Assembly (NCBI RefSeq): GCF_004322395.1
Contig: NZ_SCTW01000127.1
Span: 1 to 33,768, forward strand
DNA from: Methylobacter sp.
Lineage (GTDB): Bacteria; Pseudomonadota; Gammaproteobacteria; Methylococcales; Methylomonadaceae
DNA: 33,768 nt
Reading direction: 5' to 3'
The notes beneath the pieces are model-generated. The model did not search any database. It saw only the letters and a program-made list of their open reading frames with translations, and had not been told where the DNA came from. The position numbers were made by a program, and so were the translations under genes. Within the stretch, counting starts at the first letter, position 1. The number at the start of each line of letters is the position of its first letter. Below, in pieces: positions 24,556 through 32,877 of the stretch.

Positions 24556-24587
24556 AAAAAACTATCCGGAAATTCGGCGTAGTTTTT
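24556..24587. terminator. Bidirectional intrinsic terminator
   Basis: AAAAACTATCCG pairs with CGGCGTAGTTTTT around a GAAATT loop, with small mismatches in the upper stem. On the minus strand the stem is followed by a T-run, and it lies 78 bases after the stop of the small gene at 24666-24854, which it probably terminates. It separates that gene from the GGDEF/EAL gene. Confidence 0.6.
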
Positions 24588-24665
24588 ACAGAGTCTACGG
24601 CTATAATTAGCCGCCAGCTATTCTATTCTGGCTAAGGAAATAATTACTTCGACCTTGTTTGCACT

Positions 24666-24854
24666 TTAGCGTAAAAACCTGAGTTTTTTACTTTCTGCAT
24701 GGGCATTTTTCTTTGGTTTGGTTTTTACCTCCTTGTAATATTCAAGCTCATCATTCATAAATTGCTTTTCCTTTAACTCGATATCAATCCCGGAAATTTT
24801 ATGTTGCCAATGGGTATTGAAATATTGTCTATTGTCTTCTTTGCAAGTTGCCAT
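24666..24854 (-). CDS. Hypothetical small lysine-rich protein
   Basis: A 62-residue protein beginning MATCKEDNRQYFNTHWQHKI, with a Lys-rich C-terminal third (VKTKPKKNAHAESKK). I do not recognise the family. The ATG at 24854 has GGAGAG four bases before it, which is why it is preferred to the TTG at 24866. No signal peptide or membrane segment is visible. A terminator follows at 24556-24587, so it is a single-gene transcript. The high charge and small size would suit a nucleic-acid or protein-binding accessory protein, but there is no direct evidence. Confidence 0.55.
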   Translation of the reverse strand: MATCKEDNRQYFNTHWQHKISGIDIELKEKQFMNDELEYYKEVKTKPKKNAHAESKKLRFLR

Positions 24855-25206
24855 ATCGCTCTCCAAGCGTCCTAATTTAGTCTATGATTGAAGCTTACAG
24901 CAAAGAATATACCTGCAAAATCGGTACGTATACCTAGGTAGTTTTGCTTATGTATTTCCACCCACCAATGCCGTACATTATCTGATAAGTTTAAATTTGG
25001 TAGAATTTGTCGTATTTCACAATGAAGTCATGGGTACTATATATAGCAAGATGAATTACAATCTGGTTTTGTGTCTATACTTGATTAGCTCCTAAAAAGC
25101 TAAAAAATCATTAAAAAAGAGAATAAGAGATTGATATAGTGTGAAAGAATGGTTTGTTTATTCTTAAGAATCATCTTATTTCCAAACCGCAGAAACGGAT
25201 ACAGCT
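24855..25206. other. Divergent promoter region
   Basis: This AT-rich spacer of about 350 bases lies between two divergently read genes and must hold promoters for both. I see several TATAAT-like stretches (for example near 25030-25045 and 25130-25140) but none with a clear -35 at the right distance, so I do not assign one. No inverted repeat longer than 6 bp or coding frame stands out. Confidence 0.4.
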
Positions 25207-27108
25207 ATGAGCGATTTACTCAATAGTCACTTGAATATTGAACATATTGACGACAGAGCCAAGGCGCTACTAGATGAGCACCATGAAGCTATCCGAAAAC
25301 GGGCGGAAATTATGCTCGCTCATTCCGGTACTGAAATTTCAAGAATGTCCAATGATGACATTAAAAAGTTGCTATTTGAATTTCAGGTTCATCAAATAGA
25401 GCTGAGAATGCAGAATGAGGAATTAAATCGGGCGTATCAGGAACTGGCTGAATCCCGTGATGATTATGCACATCTCTATGATTCGTCGCCTCTAGGTTAC
25501 CTCACCCTAAATGAAGCAGGGCTTATCCAAAAAGCCAATATTGCAGCTGCAACTTTATTGGATTGTCCAAGAACAGAGCTTGTCAACAAGAGATTTGGAG
25601 AATTTATTCACCCTTCGGATCAGGATCATTATTACTTATTCATCCATGAACTTTTAGCAAAAAAAAACTATCAAGTTCTTAACGCCAAGATCAAACATAC
25701 AAATGACTCGCCTACTGATCCGGAATGCCGGCAAATACAATTTTGCACGGAATTTTTGTGCCCTTGCGATAAAGGTAAACCGCTAACGTATATTGAATGC
25801 TGCGCAAGAGCCGTTTACGACCATAAAAACGCTTTACAAATATATCTGATCCTTAATAACGTAACCGAACGCCGGCAAGCTCAAGAAACTATCGCCAGCC
25901 TTAATGAAAAACTGGAAGCAAAGATTCGCAGGCAAACCAACGAACTGACTGCAACCAATCTGAATTTGATAAAGAAAGTTGAGGAACTTCGCCGCTCCAA
26001 ACACCAATTAATAGAACGGGAAGCCAAACTCAACTCCATTTTTAATGCGTCGGTGGAAGGCATTATCACTATTAATCTGTCCGACATCATCGTATCCGCT
26101 AACGCCGCTGTAGAAACTATTTTTGGCTATAAACCGGAGGAGCTGATTGGTTGTAACATTTCCAAACTCTTGCACTCTTCTCCAAGTTATTACGATCCGA
26201 GTTATACCTTAAAATTTGACGGTCAAATTCGTGAAATTGAGGGCATTCACAAAAACGGCGGTATCGTGCCTCTGGATTTATCTGTAGCAGAGTTCTCAAT
26301 TGATAATATTCCCTATCTTACCTATATTGTGCGTGATACAAGTATACGCAAATACCGGGAGCAACAAGACAAGGAACATTTAGACGAACTGGCCCACGTC
26401 ACTCGTCTCGGACTGATGGGTGAGATGGCTTCCGGCATTGCTCATGAAGTCAACCAACCTCTGTCTGCGATTTCCAGCTATACGCAAGCCAGTTTAAACC
26501 TTATCACCACTGAAAATCCCGATATGGTTAAGCTTACCGAGATCTTATACAAAGCTCAGCAACAGGCTTTAAGAGCGGGACAAATAATTCATCGCATGAG
26601 GGAGTTTGTAAAATCCCATTCAATGCACCGTTCAACCACCAACGTTAATGCTTTGATTCATGACGCTGTCAGTCTGTGTATTGCCGAACTTAAACAAAAC
26701 GACATAAAGCTGACATTCGAACTGGAAAACAATCTGCCCCTTATTGATGCCGATCATATACAAATTGAACAGGTCATCATAAACCTGATCCGAAACAGCA
26801 TTGATGCTTTACAAAACTTACCTGCAAAACAGCAACGTGAGTTAGTCATTCATAGCCACTTGACTCTCAATGATGGCGTACAAATCAGGGTAAAGGATAA
26901 CGGACCGGGACTTAATGAATATCAAAAACAAAAAATACTAACGCCTTTTTACACCACCAAGGCAAACGGCATGGGCATGGGGCTATCCATTAGCCGCTCA
27001 CTTGTCGAAGCTCATGAAGGTACTTTATATTTTAATAGTCAATTGGAAAAAGGCAGCACTTTTTATTTCACTCTACCCATACGGAGAAAATCTGATGAGC
27101 GCAAATAA
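25207..27108 (+). CDS. PAS-domain sensor histidine kinase (FixL/NtrB-like)
   Basis: A soluble 633-residue sensor kinase with no membrane helix. After an N-terminal helical region, PAS 1 begins near residue 90 (LYDSSPLGYLTLNEAG). A coiled coil (about 225-270) leads to PAS 2, starting near 275 (LNSIFNASVEGIITINLSD) and ending IVRDTSIRKYREQ. The dimerisation domain carries GIAHEVNQPLSAISSY with phospho-acceptor His413. The ATPase domain has the N box (NLIRNSIDAL, near 526), DNGPGL (near 564) and MGMGLSISRSLVEAHEG. The PAS 2 and kinase arrangement is that of FixL. I do not find the heme-ligand His region of FixL, so oxygen sensing is not supported. The gene overlaps its FixJ-type partner by 14 bases. 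Confidence 0.92.
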   Translation: MSDLLNSHLNIEHIDDRAKALLDEHHEAIRKRAEIMLAHSGTEISRMSNDDIKKLLFEFQVHQIELRMQNEELNRAYQELAESRDDYAHLYDSSPLGYLTLNEAGLIQKANIAAATLLDCPRTELVNKRFGEFIHPSDQDHYYLFIHELLAKKNYQVLNAKIKHTNDSPTDPECRQIQFCTEFLCPCDKGKPLTYIECCARAVYDHKNALQIYLILNNVTERRQAQETIASLNEKLEAKIRRQTNELTATNLNLIKKVEELRRSKHQLIEREAKLNSIFNASVEGIITINLSDIIVSANAAVETIFGYKPEELIGCNISKLLHSSPSYYDPSYTLKFDGQIREIEGIHKNGGIVPLDLSVAEFSIDNIPYLTYIVRDTSIRKYREQQDKEHLDELAHVTRLGLMGEMASGIAHEVNQPLSAISSYTQASLNLITTENPDMVKLTEILYKAQQQALRAGQIIHRMREFVKSHSMHRSTTNVNALIHDAVSLCIAELKQNDIKLTFELENNLPLIDADHIQIEQVIINLIRNSIDALQNLPAKQQRELVIHSHLTLNDGVQIRVKDNGPGLNEYQKQKILTPFYTTKANGMGMGLSISRSLVEAHEGTLYFNSQLEKGSTFYFTLPIRRKSDERK

Positions 27109-27745
27109 TACAACACCTTTAGTTTATGTAGTTGACGATGAATTCGCAATACGTGACTCGCTAACTCTCTTAATTGAATCAACAGGACAAAAAGTCAAGA
27201 GTTTTGAATCCGCCGAAGCCTTTCTGAATAATTATGATCCTGAACAATCCGGCTGTCTGCTATTGGATGTTAGAATGCCGATAATGAGCGGTCACGACCT
27301 TCAGCATGAATTATTGAACAGAGGCATTCGTATCCCTATCATATTTATTAGCGGTCATGCCGATATCCCGGACTCCGCAAAAGCATTCAGAGCAGGGGCT
27401 GTCGATTTTCTGGAAAAACCGTTTAATAACGATGTGTTACTGGAACGAATCAATGAAGCCATTAAGAAAGATACCATATTCAGAGAGGAGTCTGCTAAGA
27501 AACGTCGTATAAAAAACCGCATAGATCATCTAACAGCGCGGGAAAAGGAGGTGCTGAGTCTGATAGTCAAAAGTCATTCCAATAAGGAATCCGCAAAAAT
27601 ACTCAATATCAGCAATCGCACCGTAGACGTACATCGGGCAAGTATCATGGAAAAAATGCAAGCTGAAAATGTCGCCGAACTGATAACTATGGTCATGTAT
27701 TGTGAAGAACCGATTGTCGATTTAAATCAAGTAAGGTTGCATTAA
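27095..27745 (+). CDS. FixJ/NarL-type response regulator
   Basis: A 216-residue regulator. The receiver domain has the acidic pair in VVDDE (Asp14, Asp15), phospho-acceptor Asp58 in LLLDVRMPIMSG, the switch Ser in FISGHAD and Lys108 in LEKPF. The LuxR-type HTH is LTAREKEVLSLIV followed by SNKESAKILNISNRTVDVHR. The linker and domain order match FixJ. The ATG at 27095 is preceded by GGAGA at 8 bases and lies within the last codons of the kinase gene, so the pair is translationally coupled. It presumably activates transcription when phosphorylated by that kinase. Its targets are not evident, although the stress-type genes downstream are candidates. Confidence 0.93.
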   Translation: MSANNTTPLVYVVDDEFAIRDSLTLLIESTGQKVKSFESAEAFLNNYDPEQSGCLLLDVRMPIMSGHDLQHELLNRGIRIPIIFISGHADIPDSAKAFRAGAVDFLEKPFNNDVLLERINEAIKKDTIFREESAKKRRIKNRIDHLTAREKEVLSLIVKSHSNKESAKILNISNRTVDVHRASIMEKMQAENVAELITMVMYCEEPIVDLNQVRLH

Positions 27746-27995
27746 TCTTTATATTGTTTTTACGGTAATCACTCTTGGCTGAGTAGAACCGAGATAAAAC
27801 CCGGTCATTTCAAAGTGAAACAAGGATAATCGCTTCACGAACCAAGGAGTCCAATGCTTCCGAAAATCAGTATTGGACAAGCAACGATCGGAATGCCGGG
27901 CGCTGTCCGAGAAACCCCTTGAATTATTTGAAAATAAATATCATGAAGACAGCAATGGCTGCAGAATGCCGGCGTCAGCATTATCCCATTCGCAT

Positions 27996-28864
27996 CTAAC
28001 CATTAACTACCGTGCCGCCATTGGGATGAAGAATTTGCCCGGATATATACGATGCATCATCGGAAGCTAAAAAAACAAAGCAATTGGCGACTTCTTCGGG
28101 CTGACCGGGCCGCCCCATCGGTACATCCTCTCCAAAAGATTCGACACGCTCGGACGGGAACGTTGACGGAATGAGCGGCGTCCAGATAGGTCCGGGAGCA
28201 ACACCATTAACTCTGATGTTTCGTTTGATTAAAGCGAGTGACAAGGACCGGGTAAAGCCGACAATAGCTCCTTTGGTAGACGAATAATCGAGCACTTGGG
28301 ACTGCCTTTATAAGTTGTCACCGAAGTCGTGTTAATAATCGTGCTTCCGGGCTGAAGATGTTTAAGAGCCGCTTTGGTTAAATAGAACATAGAAAAAATA
28401 TTAGTGCGAAAGGTTTTTTCAAGCTGCTCCGCGGTTATATCTTCAATACTTTCTTGAGGATGTTGTTCAGCCGCATTGTTAATCAGACAATCCAGTCGGC
28501 CCAATTCATTGATAGTTTGCTCAACCGCCTCCCGGCAAAAATCTTCTTTCCCAATATCTCCGGCAATCAGCAGGCATTGTTGACCATACTCATTGACTAA
28601 GCGCTTGGTTTCTTTAGCATCTTCATGTTCATCGAGATAGACAATGGCCGAATCGGCACCTTCCTTGGCAAAAACCGTCGCAATGGCTCGGCCGATACCG
28701 GAATCTCCGCCGGTAATTAAAGCTACTTTACCTTTAAGCTTGCCGGTACCCCGATAATGAGGATCATCAGACTGGGGCTTGGGATTCATGTCTTTTTCCA
28801 GTCCCGGCTGTCGATCTTGATGTTGGGGCGGATGAGGGGGTTTAGGATGCTGAATATCGGCCAT
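27996..28864 (-). pseudogene. SDR-family oxidoreductase (YghA-like), frameshifted
   Basis: A classical short-chain dehydrogenase with an N-terminal tail (MADIQHPKPPHPPQHQD). The NAD(P) motif is TGGDSGIGRAIA, NNAA follows, and the active-site Ser is in INTTSVTTY. The frame is lost near 28293-28300: GSP is followed by out-of-frame codons, while one frame over the sequence continues VLDYSSTKGAIVGFTRSL with the catalytic Tyr and Lys, to NGGTVVNG at the normal C-terminus. One missing base after CCCAA explains it. With that base restored the protein is about 289 residues, as expected for this family of extended stress-type SDRs. A perfect AAGGAGG precedes the ATG at 28864. It lies 74 bases downstream of the alcohol dehydrogenase gene on the same strand. 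It is either a recent mutation or a sequencing error. Confidence 0.85.
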
Positions 28865-28938
28865 AACGCCTCCTTTTGAGGATTTGAGCAAGAAACTATT
28901 TCAACAGGAGCAAGTGCTTCGTAGGCTATTTGAAGGCA

Positions 28939-30111
28939 CTAGGGTTTTAGTACGACCTTGATGCAATGATCTTCTTTTTCTTTAAAAATATTATATGCCT
29001 TAGGGGCATCATCAAGTTGCAGCTCATGTGTAATAACAAAGGACGGATCGATTTCGTCTTTTTCAATTTTTTCAAAAAGAATCGGCATATATTTTTGAAC
29101 ATGGGTCTGACCTGTTTTGATTGTCAGAGCTTTATTCATGGTCGCACCCAAAGGGATTTTATCGCCGAAGCCTACATAAACACCCGGTACCGAAATTGTT
29201 CCACCTTTGCGGCAACTTTTAATTGCCTGCCGCAAAACATGAGGGCGGTCATTCGAAAGTAACGTTGCTGTTTTCACTGCATCGATAATTCCATCCAAAG
29301 TTCCGCCTGCATGCGCTTCACATCCTACCGCATCGATGCAACGATCCGGTCCCCGCCCTCCTGTCATTTCCATTAACTGATCATAAACATCCGCATCGTC
29401 AAAATTGACGGTTTCCGCTCTCCCTTGCTGTCTAGCCATTTCAAGACGCTCAGGCACATTGTCGATTGCAATGACGCGCGCGGCATTGAACATCCAGGCG
29501 CTTTGGATGGCAAACTGCGCCACCGGACCGCAACCCCAAACAGCAACAGTGTCGCCGGGTTCAATGCCGCAATTTTCTGCCGCCATGTAGCCGGTCGGAA
29601 AAATATCCGAAAGAAATAAAACTTTTTCGTCAGCAATACCATCGGGAACTTTAAAAGGCCCGACATCGGCAAATGGAACCCGTAAATATTCAGCTTGACC
29701 GCCGGCATAACCTCCCAGCATATGGGAATATCCAAATATCCCGGCGGTAGCTTGCCCCATTGCCTTGCGGGCTAAATTTGCGCCGGGGTTGGAGTTGTCG
29801 CATAAAGAATACATTTGTTTTTTGCAAAAAAAGCACTCTCCGCAAGAGATAGTGAAAGGCACTACTACCCGGTCACCGATCTTTAAATTTTTGACGTCAC
29901 TGCCGATTTCCACAACTTCACCCATCGGCTCGTGGCCCAATATATCGCCTTTTTCCATAGTCGGCATAAAGCCGTCTAAAAGATGCAAATCGGACCCACA
30001 TATCGCGGTAGACGTGATTTTAATGATCGCATCGTGCTTATTAATAATTTTTGGATCCGGCACTGTCGTAACCCGAACATCGTTTGTACCGTACCAGCAT
30101 AAAGCTCTCAT
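28939..30111 (-). CDS. Zinc-dependent alcohol dehydrogenase (formaldehyde dehydrogenase-like)
   Basis: A medium-chain dehydrogenase of 390 residues. The catalytic zinc ligands are Cys38, His60 and Glu61 ([10 protein letters not shown], then GHEPMGEV). Structural zinc uses Cys90, Cys93, Cys96 and Cys104. The NAD-binding loop is [11 protein letters not shown]. The insert with [15 protein letters not shown] and [11 protein letters not shown] places it in the group of glutathione-independent formaldehyde dehydrogenase-like enzymes, but the natural substrate is uncertain. ATG 30111 has GAGGAGA six bases upstream; an in-frame start at 30126 is less likely. All zinc ligands are intact. It is probably in one operon with the frameshifted SDR gene behind it, a pairing that suits aldehyde or general stress metabolism. 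Confidence 0.9.
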   Translation of the reverse strand: MRALCWYGTNDVRVTTVPDPKIINKHDAIIKITSTAICGSDLHLLDGFMPTMEKGDILGHEPMGEVVEIGSDVKNLKIGDRVVVPFTISCGECFFCKKQMYSLCDNSNPGANLARKAMGQATAGIFGYSHMLGGYAGGQAEYLRVPFADVGPFKVPDGIADEKVLFLSDIFPTGYMAAENCGIEPGDTVAVWGCGPVAQFAIQSAWMFNAARVIAIDNVPERLEMARQQGRAETVNFDDADVYDQLMEMTGGRGPDRCIDAVGCEAHAGGTLDGIIDAVKTATLLSNDRPHVLRQAIKSCRKGGTISVPGVYVGFGDKIPLGATMNKALTIKTGQTHVQKYMPILFEKIEKDEIDPSFVITHELQLDDAPKAYNIFKEKEDHCIKVVLKP

Positions 30112-30480
30112 AATCGTTCTCCTCAATTCGTTCTAATCAAGTTTTAGTATTATTTAAGGCACTAGCTGTTGCATCGGAAACACTGTCTTTTAACCGACAA
30201 TTGATAAATAACATAAGGCTTTAAAAGAATAATTTCTGTGCGACAACGTACTAAAAGATAACTTTGTAATCGTCATTTATTCATTAGAGTTTGTATGTGT
30301 GCAGGCGCACTGACCAAGGCAAGCTCTTCACCTAAAGTAGCGTCAAGTTTTTATTCTAAGAACGACGATCTAAGTAAAGCTAATCAGCTTCATAGCAAGC
30401 AATGCCATGTTTGCAGAAAGCCCCCTATAGCCAATCCTGTTCCAGGGCAGCAAAGACAGTCATCCAATCGGAGATGAAAC
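30112..30480. other. Divergent spacer between dehydrogenase and ChaB genes
   Basis: About 370 bases without a well-supported gene. A plus-strand frame from 30295 to 30477 encodes 60 residues, including QLHSKQCHVCRKPP, but has no ribosome binding site and no family I recognise, so I do not call it. Its 3' end merges with the leader of chaB, where GGAG lies ahead of ATG 30481. The left part, next to the dehydrogenase start, is AT-rich and probably holds the promoter for that gene. Confidence 0.4.
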
Positions 30481-30684
30481 ATGCCATATAAAAACTTAAA
30501 CGATTTACCCCAAAATGTCCGGGAACATTTGCCTAAACATGCCCAGGAGATTTACCAAGCTGCTTTTAACAATGCTTGGAATGAATATGGAAAAGAAGAA
30601 GAACGAGCTCACCGGGTGGCTTGGGCCGCCGTCAAAAAGAAATATGAGAAAAATGAATCCACTGGGCAATGGAAAGCTATATAA
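30481..30684 (+). CDS. ChaB family protein
   Basis: A 67-residue protein with the ChaB signature: MPYKNLNDLPQNVREHLPKH, then HAQEIYQAAFNNAWNEY and AHRVAWAAVKKKYEK. Residues 5-60 cover the whole domain, so length and order are normal. ChaB was named as a putative cation-transport regulator next to ChaA in E. coli, but no ChaA transporter is visible here. In many proteobacteria chaB stands alone in stress gene clusters, as it appears to here, between a dehydrogenase pair and a metallothionein gene. The ribosome binding site CGGAGA is close to the start. Confidence 0.9.
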   Translation: MPYKNLNDLPQNVREHLPKHAQEIYQAAFNNAWNEYGKEEERAHRVAWAAVKKKYEKNESTGQWKAI

Positions 30685-30839
30685 AAAGGCATGGTTGAAA
30701 TAGGCTAAGATCTTATTTCTATACTTTATTCAGATTCAGCTACTTATCAGGTTAAGCGTCAATGGGTATGTCTCCGCCAATTTACAGATTTAGAAGATAA
30801 ATAAAATATCTGTTTTTTCATTTTTCTCAGGAGAAAGTT

Positions 30840-31025
30840 ATGGCAACAGTAGCAAAAAATTTAACGGATCAAGACGACCCAAACTATTGCGCACATCCCG
30901 GCTGTCACTGCAAAGTAGAGCCGGGTGAGAAATACTGTAGCGTCAGCTGCGAAAGACAATTGAACGGTGGTCCATGCTCCTGCGGACATTTAAACTGCCA
31001 GCCTGAGCATAAGGAGATGCCATGA
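30840..31025 (+). CDS. Bacterial metallothionein-like protein
   Basis: A 61-residue Cys/His-rich protein with nine Cys in its second half (CAHPGCHCKV, KYCSVSCE, then GPCSCGHLNC). This is the pattern of SmtA/BmtA-type bacterial metallothioneins, which bind zinc, cadmium or copper in a cluster. The GEKYCSVSCE segment is characteristic. AGGAG lies 6 bases before the ATG. It is probably a separate transcript from chaB, 155 bases upstream. No metal-responsive repressor gene or operator is visible, so regulation is not clear. Confidence 0.9.
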   Translation: MATVAKNLTDQDDPNYCAHPGCHCKVEPGEKYCSVSCERQLNGGPCSCGHLNCQPEHKEMP

Positions 31026-31061
31026 CTGAAAACGGCAGCGATTTTTTAGTGGAGCGTTTAT

Positions 31062-31225
31062 CCTGAAAAGAGCAGTTGAGCCACGGATGGACACGGATTT
31101 ACACAGGTGAACAAGGGTTACATGAGTTCTTTGCGGCACCCGTTGAGTGAACCGCACTTCTTGCATAACTCAATGTATTATCAGCGTTTATCTGTGTAAA
31201 TTCGTGGCTAACTGATTTTTCTAGG
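31062..31225. repeat. Palindromic mobile-like element, copy 2 (164 bp)
   Basis: The inner arms are 31080-31106 and 31192-31208. The right arm is the complement of the left but lacks one 10-bp unit, the left having GCCACGGATGG followed by ACACGGATTT. The inverted match extends outward through an AACTG/CAGTT block to CCTGAAAAG on the left and TTTTTCTAGG on the right. The loop holds another stem with GCGG and CCGC sides. The outer blocks, total length and part of the loop match the element at 2613-2773, so these are two members of one family. It carries no gene. Confidence 0.7.
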
Positions 31226-31243
31226 CTGATGGAAGTGTATTGG

Positions 31244-31484
31244 CTACATCGCTTTAACGAAGGGGATAAAAAATAAAATCGATTGCTCATCGGCCGCAAA
31301 TTCCGTAGTCGAAAGCCGAGCAACATAGCCTGGTTCCCAATTTTCAATGATAACATCCGCCAGCTCTCTCGCCAGCCGCTCTTCCCCCAGTACACCTGTT
31401 CAGCTCGGCTAGCGGGATACGAAATACCTTGCCTGCAAAAAGCCGTTTTATCAAGCAGTACGCCTTACCAGAAAGACTTGCCAC
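31244..31484 (-). pseudogene. Unidentified 79-residue gene with a homopolymer frameshift
   Basis: A GTG at 31484 opens MASLSGKAYCLIKRLF, continuing to RIPLAELNRCTG. There the frame is lost at a run of five C on the plus strand (31384-31388). If that run is read as four, the frame continues EERLARELADVIIENWEPGY and further to FFIPFVKAM before TAG at 31244-31246. The joined product would be 79 residues of coherent, protein-like sequence, which is why I treat it as one gene. I do not recognise the family. It lies between the palindromic element (18 bases away) and an AT-rich region. It may be a dead gene, or intact with a miscounted homopolymer. Confidence 0.5.
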
Positions 31485-31814
31485 CTAACCGCAGGCATCC
31501 AAGCTAGGTACGTACTAGAGGGAATCGGCACTCACCTTCAGGATATGATTTTTCTATTATTATGAGTATTTCTTATTACTCTTTCTCGATTAGTATCATG
31601 TCGAAACCGCAAGAACTTGTGATTGAGTTTTTAGTATATTTGCCTAAACGTTCGTTCACTTTCTGTCCTTTTATTTTTGATAGAAGATAACTTAAATAAA
31701 TGCCCGGCTTTTTGGCCATTTTAGATTACATAATAAGGAAGCGCCACAGTATCAGTTATCTGTATTTTACATATCTGCCTATCTGATATTTGAATATATA
31801 TCCTAATTATTTAT
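31485..31814. other. AT-rich stretch with no gene seen
   Basis: I find no coding frame with a ribosome binding site or recognisable product here. The sequence becomes increasingly AT-rich to the right and probably forms the upstream part of the control region of the KGG-protein gene at 32148. Confidence 0.4.
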
Positions 31815-32026
31815 GTGTATTACCGCACAGAACAAACGCGTATCTTATTATATTTTCAATTATTTTTATATTTCTAACTCATGCTTTAAATAACAGGCAT
31901 ATTTTATTATACAAGTGCACTACCGCACAGAAGTCATCCGCTTTTAATATAATATATCGTCTTACTTTATTATATTATTAACATACTTAATTTTAATATA
32001 TCCTCTATGTGTACTGCCGTACAGAA
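31815..32026. promoter_or_regulatory. Three dyad operator-like sites spaced about 100 bp
   Basis: Three copies of an 18-base motif with consensus GTGYAYTRCCGYACAGAA occur at 31815-31832, 31915-31932 and 32009-32026. The starts are exactly 100 and then 94 bases apart. Each contains an inverted pair, clearest in the third copy (TGTAC-TGCC-GTACA) and the second (GTGC and GCAC). Each is followed by T/A-rich sequence with a TTATTATATT block, so the whole may be three degenerate copies of a unit of about 100 bp. They lie 122-333 bases upstream of the KGG-protein gene and have no coding frame. They are best read as binding sites for an unknown regulator. Confidence 0.55.
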
Positions 32027-32147
32027 ATTATATACTTTTTTATTATATTCTTAACTTACTTCTTTAATAAGAAAGAAGAAATACCTTTTGACTTTATCTA
32101 CACAAGGTACTTGTTTATATTTTATTGATATGTTTGAGGAGAAGATT

Positions 32148-32528
32148 ATGGATCAACAAAAACAGTCCCATAGCAGTCAGAAAAGTTCCACGGAAAAACG
32201 TGGGTTTGCTTCTATGGACGAAGATAAACAACGCGAAATTGCCAGTAAAGGCGGCCGAGCCGCTCATGAAAAAGGCACTGCTCATGAGTTTACTCCGGAA
32301 GAAGCCAGAGAGGCTGGACATAAAGGCGGCCGAGCCGCTCACGAAAAAGGCACTGCTCACGAGTTTACTCCGGAAGAAGCCAGAGAAGCTGGACAGAAAG
32401 GCGGCCGAGCCGCTCATGAAAAAGGCACTGCTCACGAGTTTACTCCGGAAGAAGCCAGGGAAGCGGGCCGCAAGGGCGGTCAAGCCTCTCATGGGAAAAG
32501 TTCATCAGGAGAGTCCAGACAAAGGTAA
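32148..32528 (+). CDS. KGG-repeat stress-induced protein (GsiB/YciG-like)
   Basis: A hydrophilic 126-residue protein. After a Ser/Gln-rich start and GFASMDEDKQREIASKGG, it has three 25-residue repeats. Each repeat starts KGGRAAHEKGTAHEFTPEEA. A partial fourth repeat is KGGQASHGKSSSG. The KGG motif family (PF10685) covers general-stress and desiccation-type hydrophilins such as GsiB of Bacillus and YciG of enterobacteria. There is no signal peptide. A strong GAGGAGA is 6 bases ahead of ATG 32148, so the upstream in-frame start at 32088 is not used. The triple dyad region lies upstream and is the likely control element. Its role is probably protective under stress, by family. Confidence 0.9.
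   Translation: MDQQKQSHSSQKSSTEKRGFASMDEDKQREIASKGGRAAHEKGTAHEFTPEEAREAGHKGGRAAHEKGTAHEFTPEEAREAGQKGGRAAHEKGTAHEFTPEEAREAGRKGGQASHGKSSSGESRQR
32247..32471 (+). repeat. Three 75-bp coding tandem repeats
   Basis: Units at 32247-32321, 32322-32396 and 32397-32471 are near identical at the DNA level, with only a few base changes. They encode the 25-residue KGG repeats. The near identity suggests recent expansion, and copy number could vary between strains. Confidence 0.85.
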
Positions 32529-32877
32529 AAAATAATCATACAGCTCCAGCTTATTAAAAGTATTCAGGCTCATAATTTAGTCGTTAGGGCGAGTGTTTTT
32601 AATAAAGTTGGAGCATTAAGCAGAAGATTAGTCACAGTACAAACGCCCAAAACTGACAAGGCGCCGCTATTAAAGCCCCTTACATTGCTCCCATTGGATG
32701 CACAGGCTGTTTATCTGTATTTGACTTATTTTTAGCTTAGATTTCGTATTCTGGACTTTTAGTCATGCTCTTGGCTGAAGCCGGATAGGTGGTACAAAAT
32801 ATTAGTTGTGCCTAAACAAAAGAGGTATCGCTATCTCCAATTAGTGTTGCCCATCAATTCTTTGTTAGGAGCTGAAA
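32529..32877. other. Spacer ahead of the TIGR03118-like gene
   Basis: About 350 bases without a gene. It is moderately AT-rich. No strong hairpin follows the KGG gene, and I cannot assign a promoter with confidence, although one for the gene at 32878 must lie here. A plus-strand frame starting at 32808 is out of phase with that gene, overlaps it and is not supported. Confidence 0.4.

Noticed and set aside
27873-28070. 65-codon plus-strand frame after the response regulator
   Set aside because: It runs antisense into the 3' end of the well-supported SDR gene and its product resembles nothing.
28293-28300. SDR frameshift considered as programmed ribosomal frameshifting
   Set aside because: CCCAAG is not a slippery heptamer and no downstream structure is apparent; mutation or sequencing error is simpler.
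32247-32471. Regular 75-bp repeats considered as a CRISPR array
   Set aside because: There are no unique spacers; the units are contiguous, in frame and encode KGG motifs.
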